64,000 nucleotides of DNA from Dactylorhiza incarnata (taxonomy: Eukaryota > Streptophyta > Magnoliopsida > Asparagales > Orchidaceae), in contig JAWHQI010000040.1 of the NCBI GenBank assembly GCA_033032865.1, forward strand, positions 10,399,001-10,463,000, written 5' to 3'. The notes under the pieces were generated by a model. The model was given only the letters and a program-made list of their open reading frames with translations, was not told the DNA's origin and ran no database searches. The first letter of the stretch is position 1. The number at the start of each line of letters is the position of its first letter. This document shows positions 44,431-58,105 of the stretch, one piece after another. The position numbers and the translations under genes are program-made.

Positions 44431-45316
44431 GGAACACATGTGATTGCGTTGCAATTTTCATGTTTCAGAGGTTGTTTCTCCTCTATAGTAACCGTCCCTC
44501 AAAATGGTTTGTGAAACCAAATGTTTAGATTATTGAATCTGACATGAGAGACGAGATTGTCTACTGCACAAGTGGAGTTGTTGTTCATATGTCCATTGCA
44601 TGTAAATCTGGAGATTTAGAAGTGTTTTAAATGCTCAGATTTAGCCCTGTTTTGTCAAAGTGTTGATAGACTATTTTTGTACACATCTGGGATGTATCTG
44701 GAATGTGAATGTTGTATTTTATTTTCTGATTGTGCACTGTGATTAAATGTTAATTTTGATTAAAATGTTAATCACTTGAAATAAAAATCCCTTATCTAAT
44801 ATTAAGTATTCGGATGCCTTCCGATGGATGACACTCTTCCTGCCTCGATCGATGAAGTGTGGGCTTGCCAAAGCAAGGTGCATTAATCTATCTTGGTAAG
44901 GGTGCGAGCGGATAATTGTGATATCCCACTGTCGACATCGTGTCAAACTTAACTAGGTGACCTCAAAGGTTGAGTTCCTAGAGGTATAGGGTTGGCATGC
45001 TCCATGTGATGGATGCGAATAAAGAGTTATTCACCAACCATACAAGAGTTGCATAGTGATGCAATTGACAAATGTTGTCTACCTAAATAACCGCATTATG
45101 AGAGGAACGCCAAAGCGGACTCGTGGTGTTGGTGAAATACGAATCTTGTCCACTAAGATAGTAGCTCGCATAAACTCTCCGAATCGATATCAAGGGTTGT
45201 TGATTTGATTAAATTAGTGGGAGCTCTTTAATAAAAGTCCTTATTAATATTATATAAAATGTATTTTGAAATATAGTACTAAAATTTCACTTTGCAAAAT
45301 TCCTTGTAGAATATCC
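44431..45316 (+). other. Tork leader, remainder
   Basis: AT-rich, no gene seen, leading to the gag ATG at 45317. Confidence 0.5.
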
Positions 45317-48300
45317 ATGGAAAGTGGATCTCACTCCACCCTGTCCCTGAGAGCTATTCTTGAGAAGGACAAGCTCAACGGGACGAACTTCTTTGACTAG
45401 TACAGAAACCTGAGAATTGTTCTCAGGCAAGAGCGCAAGCTCGATGTCTTGGAAGGGGAAGCCCCTGCAGAGCCGACCGAAAATGCTTCGAGAGCAGATA
45501 AAGATGCTTACAAGAAGTATCAAGATGATACCTTGGATGTGGAATGCCTCATGCTTGCTACCATGTCCTCTGAGCTTCAGAAGCAACACGAGAGCATGTG
45601 TGGTTATGAGATAATCGGGCACCTCAAGAAAATGTTCGAGGGGCAAGCCCGGCAAGAGAGGTTTGACATATCTAAGGCGTTATTTCAGTGCAAAATGGGA
45701 GCTCGAGACTCAGTAGGGACTCACGTACTCAAGATGATTGGGTATATAGAGAACCTTGAAAAATTGGGTTTTCCCATGGGCCAAGAGTTGGCCACGGATC
45801 TGATCCTGCAATCGTTGCCGGACAGTTATGAGCAGTTCGTCTTAAACTATAACATGAATGAAATAGAGAAGACACTGCCCGAGCTCCTTGGCATGTTGAG
45901 AACTGCCGAGAATAACATGAAGAAGGTCAAGCCTGCCAGCCCCATATTGATGGTGCATAAGAGCAAGGGCAAGGCCAAGGGATCTAAGAAGACGAAGATT
46001 GGATCTAAGTCTCCTCTTGATCCCAAGTCTTCTGCACTGAAAAGGAAAGGTCTGGCTAAGGAAGGGCAGTGCCACCATTGTGGTAAGGCAGGGCACTGGA
46101 GGAGGAACTGTCCTCAGTATCTAGAAGATCTGCAGAAGAAGAAGGGAAGTATGACTTCCACTTCAGGTATTTTCGTTATAGAAATAAACCATTCTACTCC
46201 TTCATCCTGGGTATTGCATACTAGATGTGGTGCTCACATTTGTATAAATGTGCAGGAACTGACAAGGAGACGAATGCTGGGTAAAGGAGAGGTAGACCTG
46301 CGCGTTGGAAATGGAGCAAGAGTTGTTGCCCTTGCCGTAGGATTGTATCATCTTTCTTTTCCCACAGGGCTTGTAATAGAACTAGATAATGGCTATTATG
46401 TTCCGGCCATAACTAGAAACATTATTTCTATTTCATGTTTGGACATGATTGGTTTTTCTTTCGTAATTAAGAACAATTGTTGTTCTATTTATAAGAATGA
46501 TGTTTGTTATGGAGTTGCCCAAATGTTTAATGGTTTATATGTTTTGAACTTAGAACATCCGATCTATAACATAGAAAATACTAAAAGACTAAAAACAAAT
46601 TATTTGAATCCTACATACATTTGGCATTGTCGTTTAGGCCATATAAACAAGAAACGCATATCCAAGCTCCATAAAGATGAACTACTGGACTCATTTGATT
46701 ATGAATCATTTGAGAGATGCGAGTCATGTTTATTAGGTAAGATGGCGAAAGCTTCTTTCACTAGTTGTAATGAGAGGGCTAATGATCTCTTGGGTATAAT
46801 ACATAGTGATGTATGCGGACCCATGAGTTCTATGGCTAGAGGTGGGTTCTACTACTTCGTTACATTTATTGATGATTTCAGTAGATATGGATACGTGTTT
46901 CTTATGAAGAACAAATCCGAGACCTTTGAAAAGTTCAAAGTGTTTAAAAATGAAGTGGAGAACCAACTAAGAAAAAGGATAAAAGCACTCCGATCTGATC
47001 GAGGTGGCGAATATCTGAGCCATGAGTTTCATGATCATCTGAAAGAGTGTGGTATTGTATCAAAGCTCACTCCGCCCGGAACACCTCAGCATAATGGTGT
47101 TTCTGAGAGGAGGAATCGTACCTTGTTAGACATGGTGCGATCGATGATGAGTCATGCAGATTTGCCCGTTTCCCTTTGGGGTTTTGCTTTAGAGACTGCT
47201 GCTTTCACACTAAATTGAGTTCCAAAGAAAAAGGTTCTAAAGACACCATATGAGATATGGACTGGGAAGCGTCCTAATATGTCGTTCATCAAGATTTTGG
47301 GATGTGAGGCATACGTGCGATGTCAAATGCCTGACAAGCTGGAACCCAAATCAGATAAATGTTACCTCATGGGGTATCCTAGGGAAACCAAAGGATACTA
47401 CTTCTACTTACCGTCTGAGGGCAAAGTGTTTGTCGCAAGGACTGGCATCTTTTTGGAGAAAGAGTTCTTATCCAGAAAGACTGCAAAGGTAGAATTTGAA
47501 GAAGTTCAAGAGCCACAAACAATGAACAAACCAGAACTGGAACCTGAGCAAGGACTACAAGAAGTTGTAGCTGGAGAGCCTGCTCAAGAAACACAAGTCC
47601 TATGTAGATCTGGTAGACCAAGATTTGAGCGTGAGAGATATAGATTTCTCATGACTCAAATAGGTAATGTGTTGCTTATGGATCATGATGATGAGCCTGC
47701 AACCTACCAAGAGGCTATGAATGGACCTAACTCCGAGAAGTGGCTTGAGGCCATGAAATCTGAAATGGACTCCATGTACACAAACCAAGTTTGGACCTTG
47801 GTGGAACCACCTGAAGGGGTATGACCCATAGGGTGCAAGTGGGTCTTCAAGAAGAAGACCGACATGGATGGGAATGTACAGACATTCAAAGGCCGGCTGG
47901 TGGCTAAAGGTTTCAGGCAAATTGATGGTGTTGACTATGATGAGACCTTTTCCCCTATGACCATGGTCAAGTCCATCAAAATTCTACTTGCTATTACTGC
48001 GTGTTATGACTACGAGATCTGGCAAATGGAAGTCAAAATGGCTTTCCTTAATGGAAACCTCCTTGAGGAAGTGTATATGACACAACCAGAGGGTTTTGTA
48101 TCTCCAGATGAAGCCACTAAAATATGCAAGTTAAATCGATCCATTTATGGATTGAAACAGGCTTCTCGAAGTTGGAATCTACGTTTTGATGAGAAAATCA
48201 AAGAGTTTGGTTTCATCAAGAACGAAGATGAGCCTTGTGTTTACAAGAAGATTAGTGGGAGCATTATTGTCTTCCTGATATTGTATGTAGATGACATACT

Positions 48301-49272
48301 GTTGATCGGGAATGACATTCCGACCCTGCAAGTTGTTAAGAACAACCTAGGGAAGTGTTTTTCTATGAAAGACTTGGGCGAAGAGACTTATATACTTGGT
48401 ATTAAGATTTATAGAGATAGATCGAAGAAGTTGCTGGGTTTGACCCAAAGTACATACATTGAGAAGGTGTTGAAACGGTTCAACATGCTTGAGTCCAAGA
48501 AGGGATTCTTACCCATGTCTCATGGTGTGAGTCTCTCTAAGGACCAATGTCCAAAATCTTTGGAAGATAAAGACCGCATGAAGTTGATTCCATATGCTTC
48601 GGCAATTGGATCAATCATGTATGCAATGTTATGTACTCGACCCAATGTCTCATTTGCTTTAAGCATGAATAACAGGTATCAGTCTGATCCTGGTGATGGT
48701 CACTGGATAGCTGTCAAGAATATGCTAAAGTACTTGAGAAGGACTAAGGATACATTCTTGGTGTTTGGTGGAGAGGAAGAGCTCGTTGTAAAGGGTTATA
48801 CGGATGCAAGCTTCCAGACTGACAGAGGTGACTCAAAGTCACAGTCAGGTTTTGTGTTTTGCCTTAATGGAGGAGCTGTAAGCTGGAAGAGTTCCAAGCA
48901 AGAGACAGTTGCTGATTCTACGACTGAGGCCGAGTATATCGCTGCAGCGAATGCGGCGATGGAGGCTGTATGGATTAGGAAATTCATCAGCGAGCTTGAT
49001 GTAGTTCCTAGCATTGTTGATCCTGTAGTTCTCTACTGTGACAACAACCGTGCAATTGCACAAGCTAAGGAACCTAGATCTCACAGCGCTCCAAGCACAT
49101 ACTTTGGCTCTTCCATCTTATTCGAGAGATTGTCGATCGAGGAGATGTGAGCATATGCAGAGTACCGACTGAAGAAAATATAGCGGATCCACTGACAAAG
49201 CCTCTTGCGCAAAAGAAGCATGATGGTCATGTTAGATCAATGGGTATTAGATACCTGAATTATTATCTTTAG
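45317..49272 (+). pseudogene. Tork gag-pol polyprotein, inactivated
   Basis: A single frame of about 1,300 codons. Gag (from MESGSHSTLSLRAILEK) has a CCHC knuckle CHHCGKAGHWRRNC. The protease site reads WVLHTRCGAHI, so the catalytic Asp is His and the Gly is Arg. Pre-integrase is HCRLGHINKKR to CESCLLGKM; integrase has HSDVCGPM, RSDRGGEY and GVSERRNRTL. RT has GRLVAKGFRQIDGVDYDE and the active site YVDDILLIG; RNase H has GYTDASF and STTEAEYIAAA. Stops: TAG at about 45398 (expected Trp), TGA at 47217 (likely CGA), TGA at 47822. A one-base slip near 49083 shifts the last part (VPTEENIADPLTKPLA), ending at 49272. Confidence 0.92.
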
Positions 49273-50233
49273 TGGGAGCCTTGTGGATTGCATATTTGTT
49301 GGTTGTTTGTTCATTGGATGAATTATAAAATGTACTATGTATTTCATTTTATATTTATGGCAAGTTCTTTTATTATGTCATTTATATCAATCTGATAAGA
49401 TTAATTAGCATAATAGATGCCCTTAGAGTGTTTGCTTCCATAGGAATTCAAGTACGTGACATGAATGTGAGGATCTATGCTTAAATGAAGCTTCATTCTT
49501 AAATGGTCCCTGGTCGAGGTATCATCCTAGAAATTCAGTGTGAGGATGAGACCATAGGACCAGCATGTGCGTTGACTGATGACCGTTCTCACAGGTCATG
49601 ATATTGTGATATCAAGTCATCACATGGGTACTTGTTAAGAACAAGTTGTACTAGACAGACCCCCATGAGACTACTTTGTGGATAGTTATATGAACGTGTC
49701 ACAAGTAGTTCTCATCTGATAATGGTGTTTGTAGTTCTTTGACCTGAGGTCACAGCATTCATCAAGTGAGGAAGAGCGTACTTTGATGCCATCTAACGTC
49801 TTACTTGAGAAAGGTTGATGATAAGGGTGGTTATTGGGTATGTTACAATTCAATTGGGTGTTTGTGTGTGGACAGATGTGGGATTTGTCCTCCTTTATGA
49901 CAGGAGTTACATCCATGGGCCCCTTGATGGAATGAGACTAAGAAATGCATGACCATGCTTGGTAGAGTCAATATATGATATTGAGATCACCAATTTTCAG
50001 ACAGTCTATTCTGGATCAAGAAACTAGGATTGAACAATTATGAGGGTGACACGGTCCATGCCTCTAGTTCTATCCGGGTGTAAAGGACAAAGGGACATGA
50101 TAACACTGATACATTGGTCATCACAGGCTTGTTGAGTTATGAACTCTTATTGCTTGGGTAGCAATGATGTATTGCTAGATGCAGCTCATTGTTTGTGAGA
50201 CTTTTGTTGATACTTTGTGATCAAGTGGGAGAC
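49273..50233 (+). other. Tork 3' noncoding region and polypurine tract
   Basis: No gene seen. It ends with AAGTGGGAGACTAT-type polypurine sequence at 50223-50233 before the 3' LTR. Confidence 0.6.
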
Positions 50234-51348
50234 TATTGGAGTTTCTGAGGTGATCTCAAAGCAATCAACAGTTAGTCTTACTGCCAATGCAATATGAGCC
50301 TATAGGGTCGTACATAAAAGCGTTTGGAGAAATTGGAGAAAGGATTGTGTTGGCCTTACTCATATTGGATATGAGTGGAGGATCAATCCTGTGACTGTTT
50401 GGCATTAACTTGAGAATGACTCAAAGGGAAATCGTTTAAACGGTTTAAACGAATGGATTTATGCTAGACAAATTCGGGTAAAGGGTTTAACCGAACTGTG
50501 TCAAATTCGGCTAGAGGGTTTAACCGAATTATGTTGATTCGACTAGTGGAATTCGGCTATATCGATTCGGCTAATATGATTAACCGAATTGTAATAGATT
50601 CGACTAAAGGGTTTAGCCAAAATATGTCAGTTCGACAAAATGGTTTCGACGAAATAATATAACCGAATTTATATAGTCGAATCGGCTATAGCATATAGAC
50701 GAATTCGTCAAAATGGTTTCGCCGAATTTAAGTCGAATTCGGTTATATTGATTAGTCGAATTTGGCGAATGTAAATCTGGACAGATATTCTATTTTTCCC
50801 TCTGGTCTGCGGATAGCCTGATTAATGCGTTTTAGTATAAAAGGGCATGCGATTAGGTCTTCGGGGAACACGCAAAGAACTTAATCCTTTCGCAATTTTG
50901 GACGAGAAGCCGACCGGAACTATTCCGCGCGAGGGCATCTCATTCTTCCCATCCGCCGATCGCCTTCCACCGCCGCTAGTCGTCGCCGTCGGTCGCCGCC
51001 TCCCCTGGATTGGATATAGCAGTCCGTGGGGATGTTAGGAGCATCCTTCTCCGACCTAGTTCTTGTACGACAAGAATCTAGGGTTCTTCTTTGCTTGTGT
51101 GGACTTCTATAGAGGGATCGATCCATTTCGATTCTTGAAGAACTCAAAGGCAGATCTTTGGATTTCTCTTTGGAGCACCTTGGTTGAGTGTTGACTCAAT
51201 CCCACAAAGGTACTTTGTATTTCGATTTGCTTATTCTCTTGAATCATGAAAACCGCAAGATCCGTTAGCTTCTTTTGGGTTGTTCTTGTTATTTTCGCTG
51301 CGCATATTTGATATGTCATCCCTTTCGAGGGGTATAGAAAACCCAACA
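50234..51348 (+). repeat. 3' LTR of the Tork element
   Basis: 1115 bp, paired with 43006-44119. The motif array is at 50436-50770 and TATAAAA at 50836-50842. Confidence 0.92.
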
Positions 51349-54300
51349 CATTAGTGTGTAGATTAGGCTAGTACGGAAGGCCCACCACATTCTATGCACA
51401 TGCAATTATGTTCCACCTTTATCATTCGAGCTTCAAGCTCGCAGGACCAACACGTCCTTTATAAATATGGAGCTTACGACACCAGGGACTGACTTGTCCA
51501 TTCCACTCCATAAACTACCATTCATCGAAGATGTGTGTGTATATAGGGTTCATTCACTTTCCCTAAATAATCTAATCTTATTTACTCTTTAGTTAAACTT
51601 AGATGTTTAGGGTGGATCTTGGACTTCCCGAGGTCTACCCGATGAAGGGCTCACATCGGTACTAGGAGGTATGATGGGATGACACCCCAATCCTCCCTTT
51701 CTCAAGATATTTATTATCATTAGTTGCTACCCATACCTCCCACTATCTCTCTGATTGCTTTAGAGCCCTAAGGTGAATTATAGTTAATTAGGAGAACGTT
51801 GATCTTCAATTGAACCTCAAAGATGTCCCTTATTTGTTGACTGAGTACTCCTCCACTTATCATCGCTTGGTTTTATCTAGGTCTAATCCCAGAAGCATAA
51901 CATGCTACATTATTGTTGGTAACTCATGTCCTCTTATCCCTCTTTCTATGCTTAAGAAATTCAACATCAAGCCTTTTAATAACCGCACCCCAATTCTAAT
52001 TTGAGAATTGATCCAAGATGAATTGACATACAAATCATCCTATGTTGTACATGACAGTTCCAAGGTTTTTGGTTGTTTATGATGATCAAAAGGAGTCCAA
52101 ATCACTAAATGCATTTTTGCTATCCGCAGACCAATTTTGATTCGAGGTGTAATCTAAGGCCCTCATGAAGTGTATATGATTGTCATGTTCAAAGGGCTTT
52201 GAATTAATTCCTCAAGATCTACAAGCCAAATAATGTCATCAAAATTAGTCTTGTTCATTTTCTGATTAAAGGACTAATTACTTATCCTTTCATAATTATT
52301 CATTGACTTCCAATTTCAACATGAGGTATTGTAACCTGATGGTTATATATACTACAAAATTTTCTAGAGGTTCACCTAGGTCAAATATCAACATTTCCAG
52401 AATTTGTTAATTTTTCTAATTTATCTACTGTCGATAGTAAATAATAGAAAAATTGGGGCCTAAACACAATTTACAAAGGTTCACCATGTTTTATTCAACT
52501 AAAAATTACAGGAAAATTCGCAGGTCACATAAATGATCCAAAATAAAATCCTACTAAATTTCATAATTTTCTAGACAGAAATAATCACATAATCAAAATT
52601 TTCTAAATGTGGTTATAAACTCATTATCAAAAGGTCACCATGTTGTAACTAACTAAAAATTACAAGAAAATTTTCAGGACTCATAAATGATCCAAAATAA
52701 ACTCCGACTGAATTTCATAATTTTCCATGCAGAAATAGTCACTTAATCAAATTTTACTAAATGTGGTTATGAACACAATATCGTTAATATTAAATATAAT
52801 ATTCATCAAATAAATACACAAAAATTCTCCAGTGGTTATAAATGGTCATGTGTATGTTCTAACAAAGATTCATATTTTTCCAACATTTATTTCCACTAGT
52901 AATAATTAATTATTCAAAATCATGAATATTCCACATAATGAAGGAACTATTGATTACAATTATCCAAAAATTGAAGTAAAAATCTCAGAGGTCCATTTTA
53001 ATCAAAAAGGTATACTAACAATTTTTCATATTTTGTACAAGTCATTTTGTCACACTTATTTTATTTGTAACCATAGTGACAAATTAAATTAATGTCGTTT
53101 AGGGGAATAATTGAACTCCAAAAATTGCAGAAAAATATTCTGGAATGTAAATTGACCTATATGTCCATGTTCCAGAGTTTGGTAATTTTCCCTAATCATT
53201 TTGGTCTCAAATGTTTCATTAAAGTGTATGCGAGACTACTCAATTTAAATACAAATATATGGAAAATCATTTTCAAATACTTCCAAACTCTCAAAGTTGA
53301 TTCACATCACCATTTCATATGCATGTATAATTTTTCACAACCATATGAAGGGATTCAAGAGGAATCACAAAATCAAGTAGAAAGTGCTAAATGCACATCA
53401 CCCCTTTCATAGACTAACATGCATGTTAATTTTTGCAAATATGCACTAACCCAAATGGTCTATAATTTTGACCAGGGGCAATTTTTGACCTAACCGAGCA
53501 CCCACCAAAATTTTGGATGGTTTGAGGTCATTTGCTCCCCAAATTAATACATGCATGGTTAATAAAATATTTTACAAAACCTTAGAAAAATTATTCCCAC
53601 AAATTACCATTTTTGTTCAGGGGCACTGGGTCATAATACATGTATGCCTGAAATTTCAGCTCATTTGAGTGAGTGGTTTGGTGGTGACACTCAAAATGGT
53701 GTCTAGAATCACTTATGCACACCTTACAACAAAATGTGTTCTGAGGGAGTTATATTGTTCCAAACAGTGCGAATCAAAGTCCTATAGAAACTAAACACCA
53801 AGGTCTACAAAAATTGTATCTGGCCACTTTTCCTAAAATAGCCTCTAAGCGGACTAAATTCTTTCATTACTACACTGCATTCAGTGTGACACAAAATCAA
53901 CATTTAATAATTTGTCCTACAAGTAGACATCAGGTCCAGATCCAACGGTTGTGGCTCATCTTCCACCTCTAGTCAAGGGACAGGATTTTCCCATCTCGAG
54001 CCATTTTTAAGGGCCATTTCCTGGCCACCTGAGCTCTCTCCCGGCTAGCTACCACCACCTGCTTTGATGTGGTGGCTATCGTTGGGTGGTGGTTTGTCAG
54101 TCGGCGGTGGTCAGAACAAGAAATGGGGGAGGGTCAAACAGGCTCAAATATGAGCCAATTTCTTCCTTGATTCAAGCTCGATTGAGCTCGAATCGAACCT
54201 ATAAGCTCCTAGATCTAGCATAAAGGGAGGAGGAAGGGAGTTCGACCCAATTTGCCATCATTTGTGTGGTGATTCTCTTGGGTGCCATTGCCGACCTTGG

Positions 54301-55473
54301 GAGCTTGAGGACAATGACGGTTCTGCTCTCCACTGGCTGATTCCTTCTCCAAAGATGGAGCTTCTTCCTCTGTCGAATCACTGAAGCTGGTGGGGGATTC
54401 AATTGAGACTGGGGGAGGCTATAACTCTGAGTACCATTAAGGCATGGTTCGACCATGCTCCACCTCCCTCTTCAGCCAATAGTAGGGTAGCAATCAAGCT
54501 GGAGAATTTTTGGAAATTACTCCCTGATCTCAGAGGAGAGATTTGGAAGAGGAATTGAGTGTCATTTAGCACTCAATCCCCAATTTCCTCTTTTTGGCCC
54601 CTTTTGAATTTAAGGCTAATTTAAATTCAGCCATAATTCCCTCCTCTTTTCAATTATCTGAAATTATTGAGGGAATAGGCTTATGGGCTTGGTGATGGGG
54701 CCCAAACATTAGATTAAAACCAATCGATTTGAGGTTTGGGCTCACTTGACCTAAAGTGGACAAATTTGAGCATATCGAGTTAGGGTTGACCCTAGGTCAA
54801 CCAAGGCAATGTGGCTAACCTACATTGGAATTACTGGGTCCATGAACACCAATTAGGGTGAAATGCTTCTAGGTTAGGTCAATTTGTGTCCACTTGACTT
54901 ATTTGGCTCAATTTGAGCTAAGTGAGTAAGCTCCCTAGGGGATTATTGAGAGTTGGGTGAGGTCAATTTGGTCATTAGATGGTTATGGGACTCCAAATTA
55001 AGGAGATTTGACCAAATTAGGGTTTGGTTGACTTTTGGTCATTTTGACCAATAGGGTTAACCCCATTGGGTCTTAAGTGACACAAGGGACTCCCTAAGGG
55101 CTTAGAAGTGTTATAGTGGGATCATATTGGCCATGTGAAAGCTATTTAATCCTAATTAGAGAGAGAGGTTTGATCCATTTAGGGCTAGGGTTGACTTTGG
55201 TTAACTTGGCCAATTTGGGCAACCCCAATGGATTCAATGATGATCCAAGGGGCTCCCTAAGTGGTTAGGGAGGTAATGGTGGGGTCAACTTGTAACTTTG
55301 AGACCCTTTTGGCTAACCATAGTTTAGTTCTTAAAATTTCTACTAGCACCCCATGCAGTATTTCACCTAACCACTTTGTTCCTAAGGCCACTTATGTTGA
55401 CTTAATACTATGTCATGACTCTAGTCATGACAAAAAGTCATCCTTGTGGTCTAGTGGTTTTAGGGATGTTACA
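51349..55473 (-). repeat. Old gypsy LTR (right copy), fragment 2
   Basis: Continues from 43005. It matches left fragment 3 at 51580-52010, includes two 155-bp direct repeats (TCACCATGTT at about 52482 and 52637), and ends GGGATGTTACA at 55473. No genes; the 106-codon frame at 53092 and others look like chance. It contains a GC-richer stretch at about 53990-54500 with no recognisable product. Confidence 0.7.
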
Positions 55474-57274
55474 AGTGCAGTTTCAAATTTTTTGTCTTTA
55501 TTATCAACTATTTTTCATATTATCAAACATAGATTTGTTACCTTGATACTGGTAATTTGCATAAAATGTATCTAGATATAATAAATCTGTAGAATGCCTA
55601 ATAATTTTCCTTTTTGATTTTAACTTTTTGATTGTTGTTTATTAGTTTCTCTGAACTGTTCTTGCCTTGAGTTCTCCTCTCATTATTATGATTCACTTTA
55701 TTAAATATTGTGAGTTTATTATGATGGTTATTTTGTTCTTTGCACACAGAACTGCTTTCATTTATTTTATAATCACTAGCTCAAACAAATATTACTAGAT
55801 TTTTCTATGCTGGTTTGCTGGATATTGTTATGTTTGTTAATGAATCTGCTCCTAGGCCAAGATATCTAGATCTAATACAGTGATTTTATGTGATATCCTT
55901 TAGTTTTTTACTCCTCCCATTAAGTGAGTCTTCAAAGGCTTTTGCCTTTGTGAGCTTTTCTTTTAGATGTGAGTTTTCATTAGTAAGTTTGTTTATTTCT
56001 GTTTCTTTTATATATATTTAATTCCTTAGCTCCTAGTTAACAGAGTATAGATTATCTTTCTTAAGTTCTTCTAGTTCTTCCCTAATTGTTTCAATTTCTT
56101 ATTGAAGTTTTAGATAGTCTTCTCAAAAATCTTTAAAATAATTTTTAAACTCTTCTAAAGAAAAATCAAATTCATCAAATAAAGATACTTGATCTTCTAC
56201 TGTTGAATCTTCTAAATCCATTAGGCAAGCTTCTTCAGCAGCACATTCTTCATCACTGTCAGATGAAGAAGAGCTTGACTCAGATTCTAAGTCACTCTAG
56301 GTTTCAGCTGTGAAACCTTTTCTCTTCTTCTTGCCCTACTTCTTATGCTCTTTCTTGTTGCTGCTTCTATCCTTTTGCACTTTAGGACAATCAGGGGCAA
56401 TGTGCCCAGGTTTTCTTCATGCAAAGCAGATTATCTCCTGCTTTGGAGTCTTATAAAAATTAGGCTTGTTTGAGACCCTTTACTTTCTTCTGGAGTCTTC
56501 AGACTTAACCCATCTTCTAAATCTTCTGGCCAAGAGATTGAACTTCTCTTCTTCAGAAGTAGAAAGCTCTCCTTTAGTTGCCTTCAATGATATTGTATTT
56601 TCCTTTGGGGTTGAGGCTTTATCCTTTGCATCAGTCTCAACTCTGCTTTTTAGAAGCAACTCATAGGATTTGAGCTTGTCAAGTAAGGCATCAGTGGAGA
56701 TTTTTTATGGCATCTAGACTCTCTAATTGCCCAGATCATTGAATCCCAAGTGCTTGGGAAGCACATGAGAAGCTAGTCATTGATCTCAGTTAGTGATATC
56801 TCTTTATCCAGTCCCTTAAGCTCATTAATAATGATGGCGAATCTCTCATACATCTCATCAACATTTTCTTCAGATTTCTTTTGAAAGTTCTCATATTGTG
56901 TTATGATGTCCTTTCTTTCATCTAATCTACTTTCAACAAGTCTTGATAGTGATTCCCAGATTTTCTTTGTTGAATTACAATTAGCCACCTCTTAGAATAT
57001 GTCATCTAAGATAGTTGATGCCAGAATGTTCATAGCCTTTGCTTCACAGGCTTTCACCTTCTTTTCAGCATCTGTCCATTCAGCTCTGGGATAAGTTCCT
57101 ATGTCACAGTCCCACTTGTATCTTTTCTGAATGGTATTGGAGGACCTGAAATAGTGACATCAAAATTTTCTTCATCAATAGAATACATATGAAGTTTTAT
57201 TCTGGCCTTCCAGAGTTTAAACGAATTCAGATTACACACTGGTGGTCATGTGGATGCATAGTCTTTAAAACTCA
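55474..57274 (-). pseudogene. SIRE-2 gag and protease start (left unit)
   Basis: From ATG at 57274: MSFKDYAST, then FKLWKARIKLHMYSIDEENF and ESLSRLVESRLDERKDIIT (56988-56773). The zinc knuckle near 56400 has a stop in place of the second Cys (CFA*RKPGHIAPDC). Glu/Ser-rich and coiled-coil sequence follow (about 56300-56000). Near 55560 a protease-like start (GNKSMFDNM after a decayed LDT) is reached just before the gypsy LTR. Many stops and shifts. Confidence 0.7.
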
Positions 57275-57648
57275 TTTTCTAAAAATAGTTTTTGTAAATA
57301 GAAGAGTTTGAATGAGGGGATCTTTTGATCAAGGTGTTTACCATTTTATCATCAACTTCCCTCAAATACTAATTGAAAGTGCACAATGAGTCCTCTGAGT
57401 ATTCACTAGAGGGGGTGAATAGATTTTTAATACTTCACTATAAAATGTGCATAGGACAATAAAATATTTCTAACAACTATGCATTCAGAATTCCAATCTA
57501 GAATAAAACAAACACAGAATTGCAGAAATAAAGAATGGACAACACAGAAAATTCACAGCACAGATTGAGACAAGATCTATAGTGCTTCCCCAAAATATGG
57601 GTACACCACTTTTCTACCACCATGGTAGGAATACACTATCTAGTGCCT

Positions 57649-57844
57649 GAGTCTTTTGATAAGGAGACCTTAAGAACTCGTGTCTGAGTCTTTTGTTAAG
57701 GAGACTCCTAGAACCAAGCTATATCTTTTGATAAGGAGATATTTAACCAAGGTTTGAGTCTTTTGTTAACGAGACTCTTAGAACTAAGCTAGATCTTTTG
57801 ATAAGGAGATCTTGAACCACTGAATCCTTTGAAGAGGGATTCTA
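57649..57844 (-). repeat. Serial hairpins with covarying stems in the SIRE-2 LTR
   Basis: Units share the loop TTTTGATAAGGA or TTTTGTTAAGGA but have different matched stems: GAGTC/GACTC, ATATC/GATAT, GAGTC/GACTC, AGATC/GATCT and finally GAATC/GATTC. The right LTR copy is at 63111-63304. Both lie downstream of the TATA candidate. Confidence 0.85.
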
Positions 57845-58105
57845 AGAACTATTTACTTAGTTTACAAAAAGTGAAAGAAGGATTAAAGAAGAATAAGAGA
57901 AGATGATTCTTCTGATAGAATCCTCCTGCAGCAATCACTGAGGATTCAGGCACATAGTGTTTGTATGGATCTCTATTCAGTAGATGAATTCTTTCTTGAG
58001 AGAGAGAGTGATGCAAGAATTGTGGAAGCTATGATCCTGATGATGATCTCTGTATTTCAGTTTGCTTCTTGCAGTAAGTAGAGGAAGAAGATGAATCCTT
58101 GTATA

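Larger units (their letters stand above)
43006..51348 (+). mobile_element. Tork-lineage copia retrotransposon, 8.3 kb
   Basis: LTRs are 43006-44119 and 50234-51348, with a perfect TSD CATTA (43001-43005, 51349-51353). A Met primer site, a single gag-pol frame and a polypurine tract are present. The LTR starts are TGATGGAG and TATTGGAG, each one substitution from TGTTGGAG. By eye the LTRs differ by about 3-4%. The pol is of the Tork/TNT1 type (YLRRTKD, GYTDASFQTDRGDSKSQSGF). Confidence 0.93.

Noticed and set aside
53092..53412. 106-codon plus-strand frame in the old gypsy LTR
   Set aside because: AT-rich, no family resemblance, and not checked against the truncated left copy.
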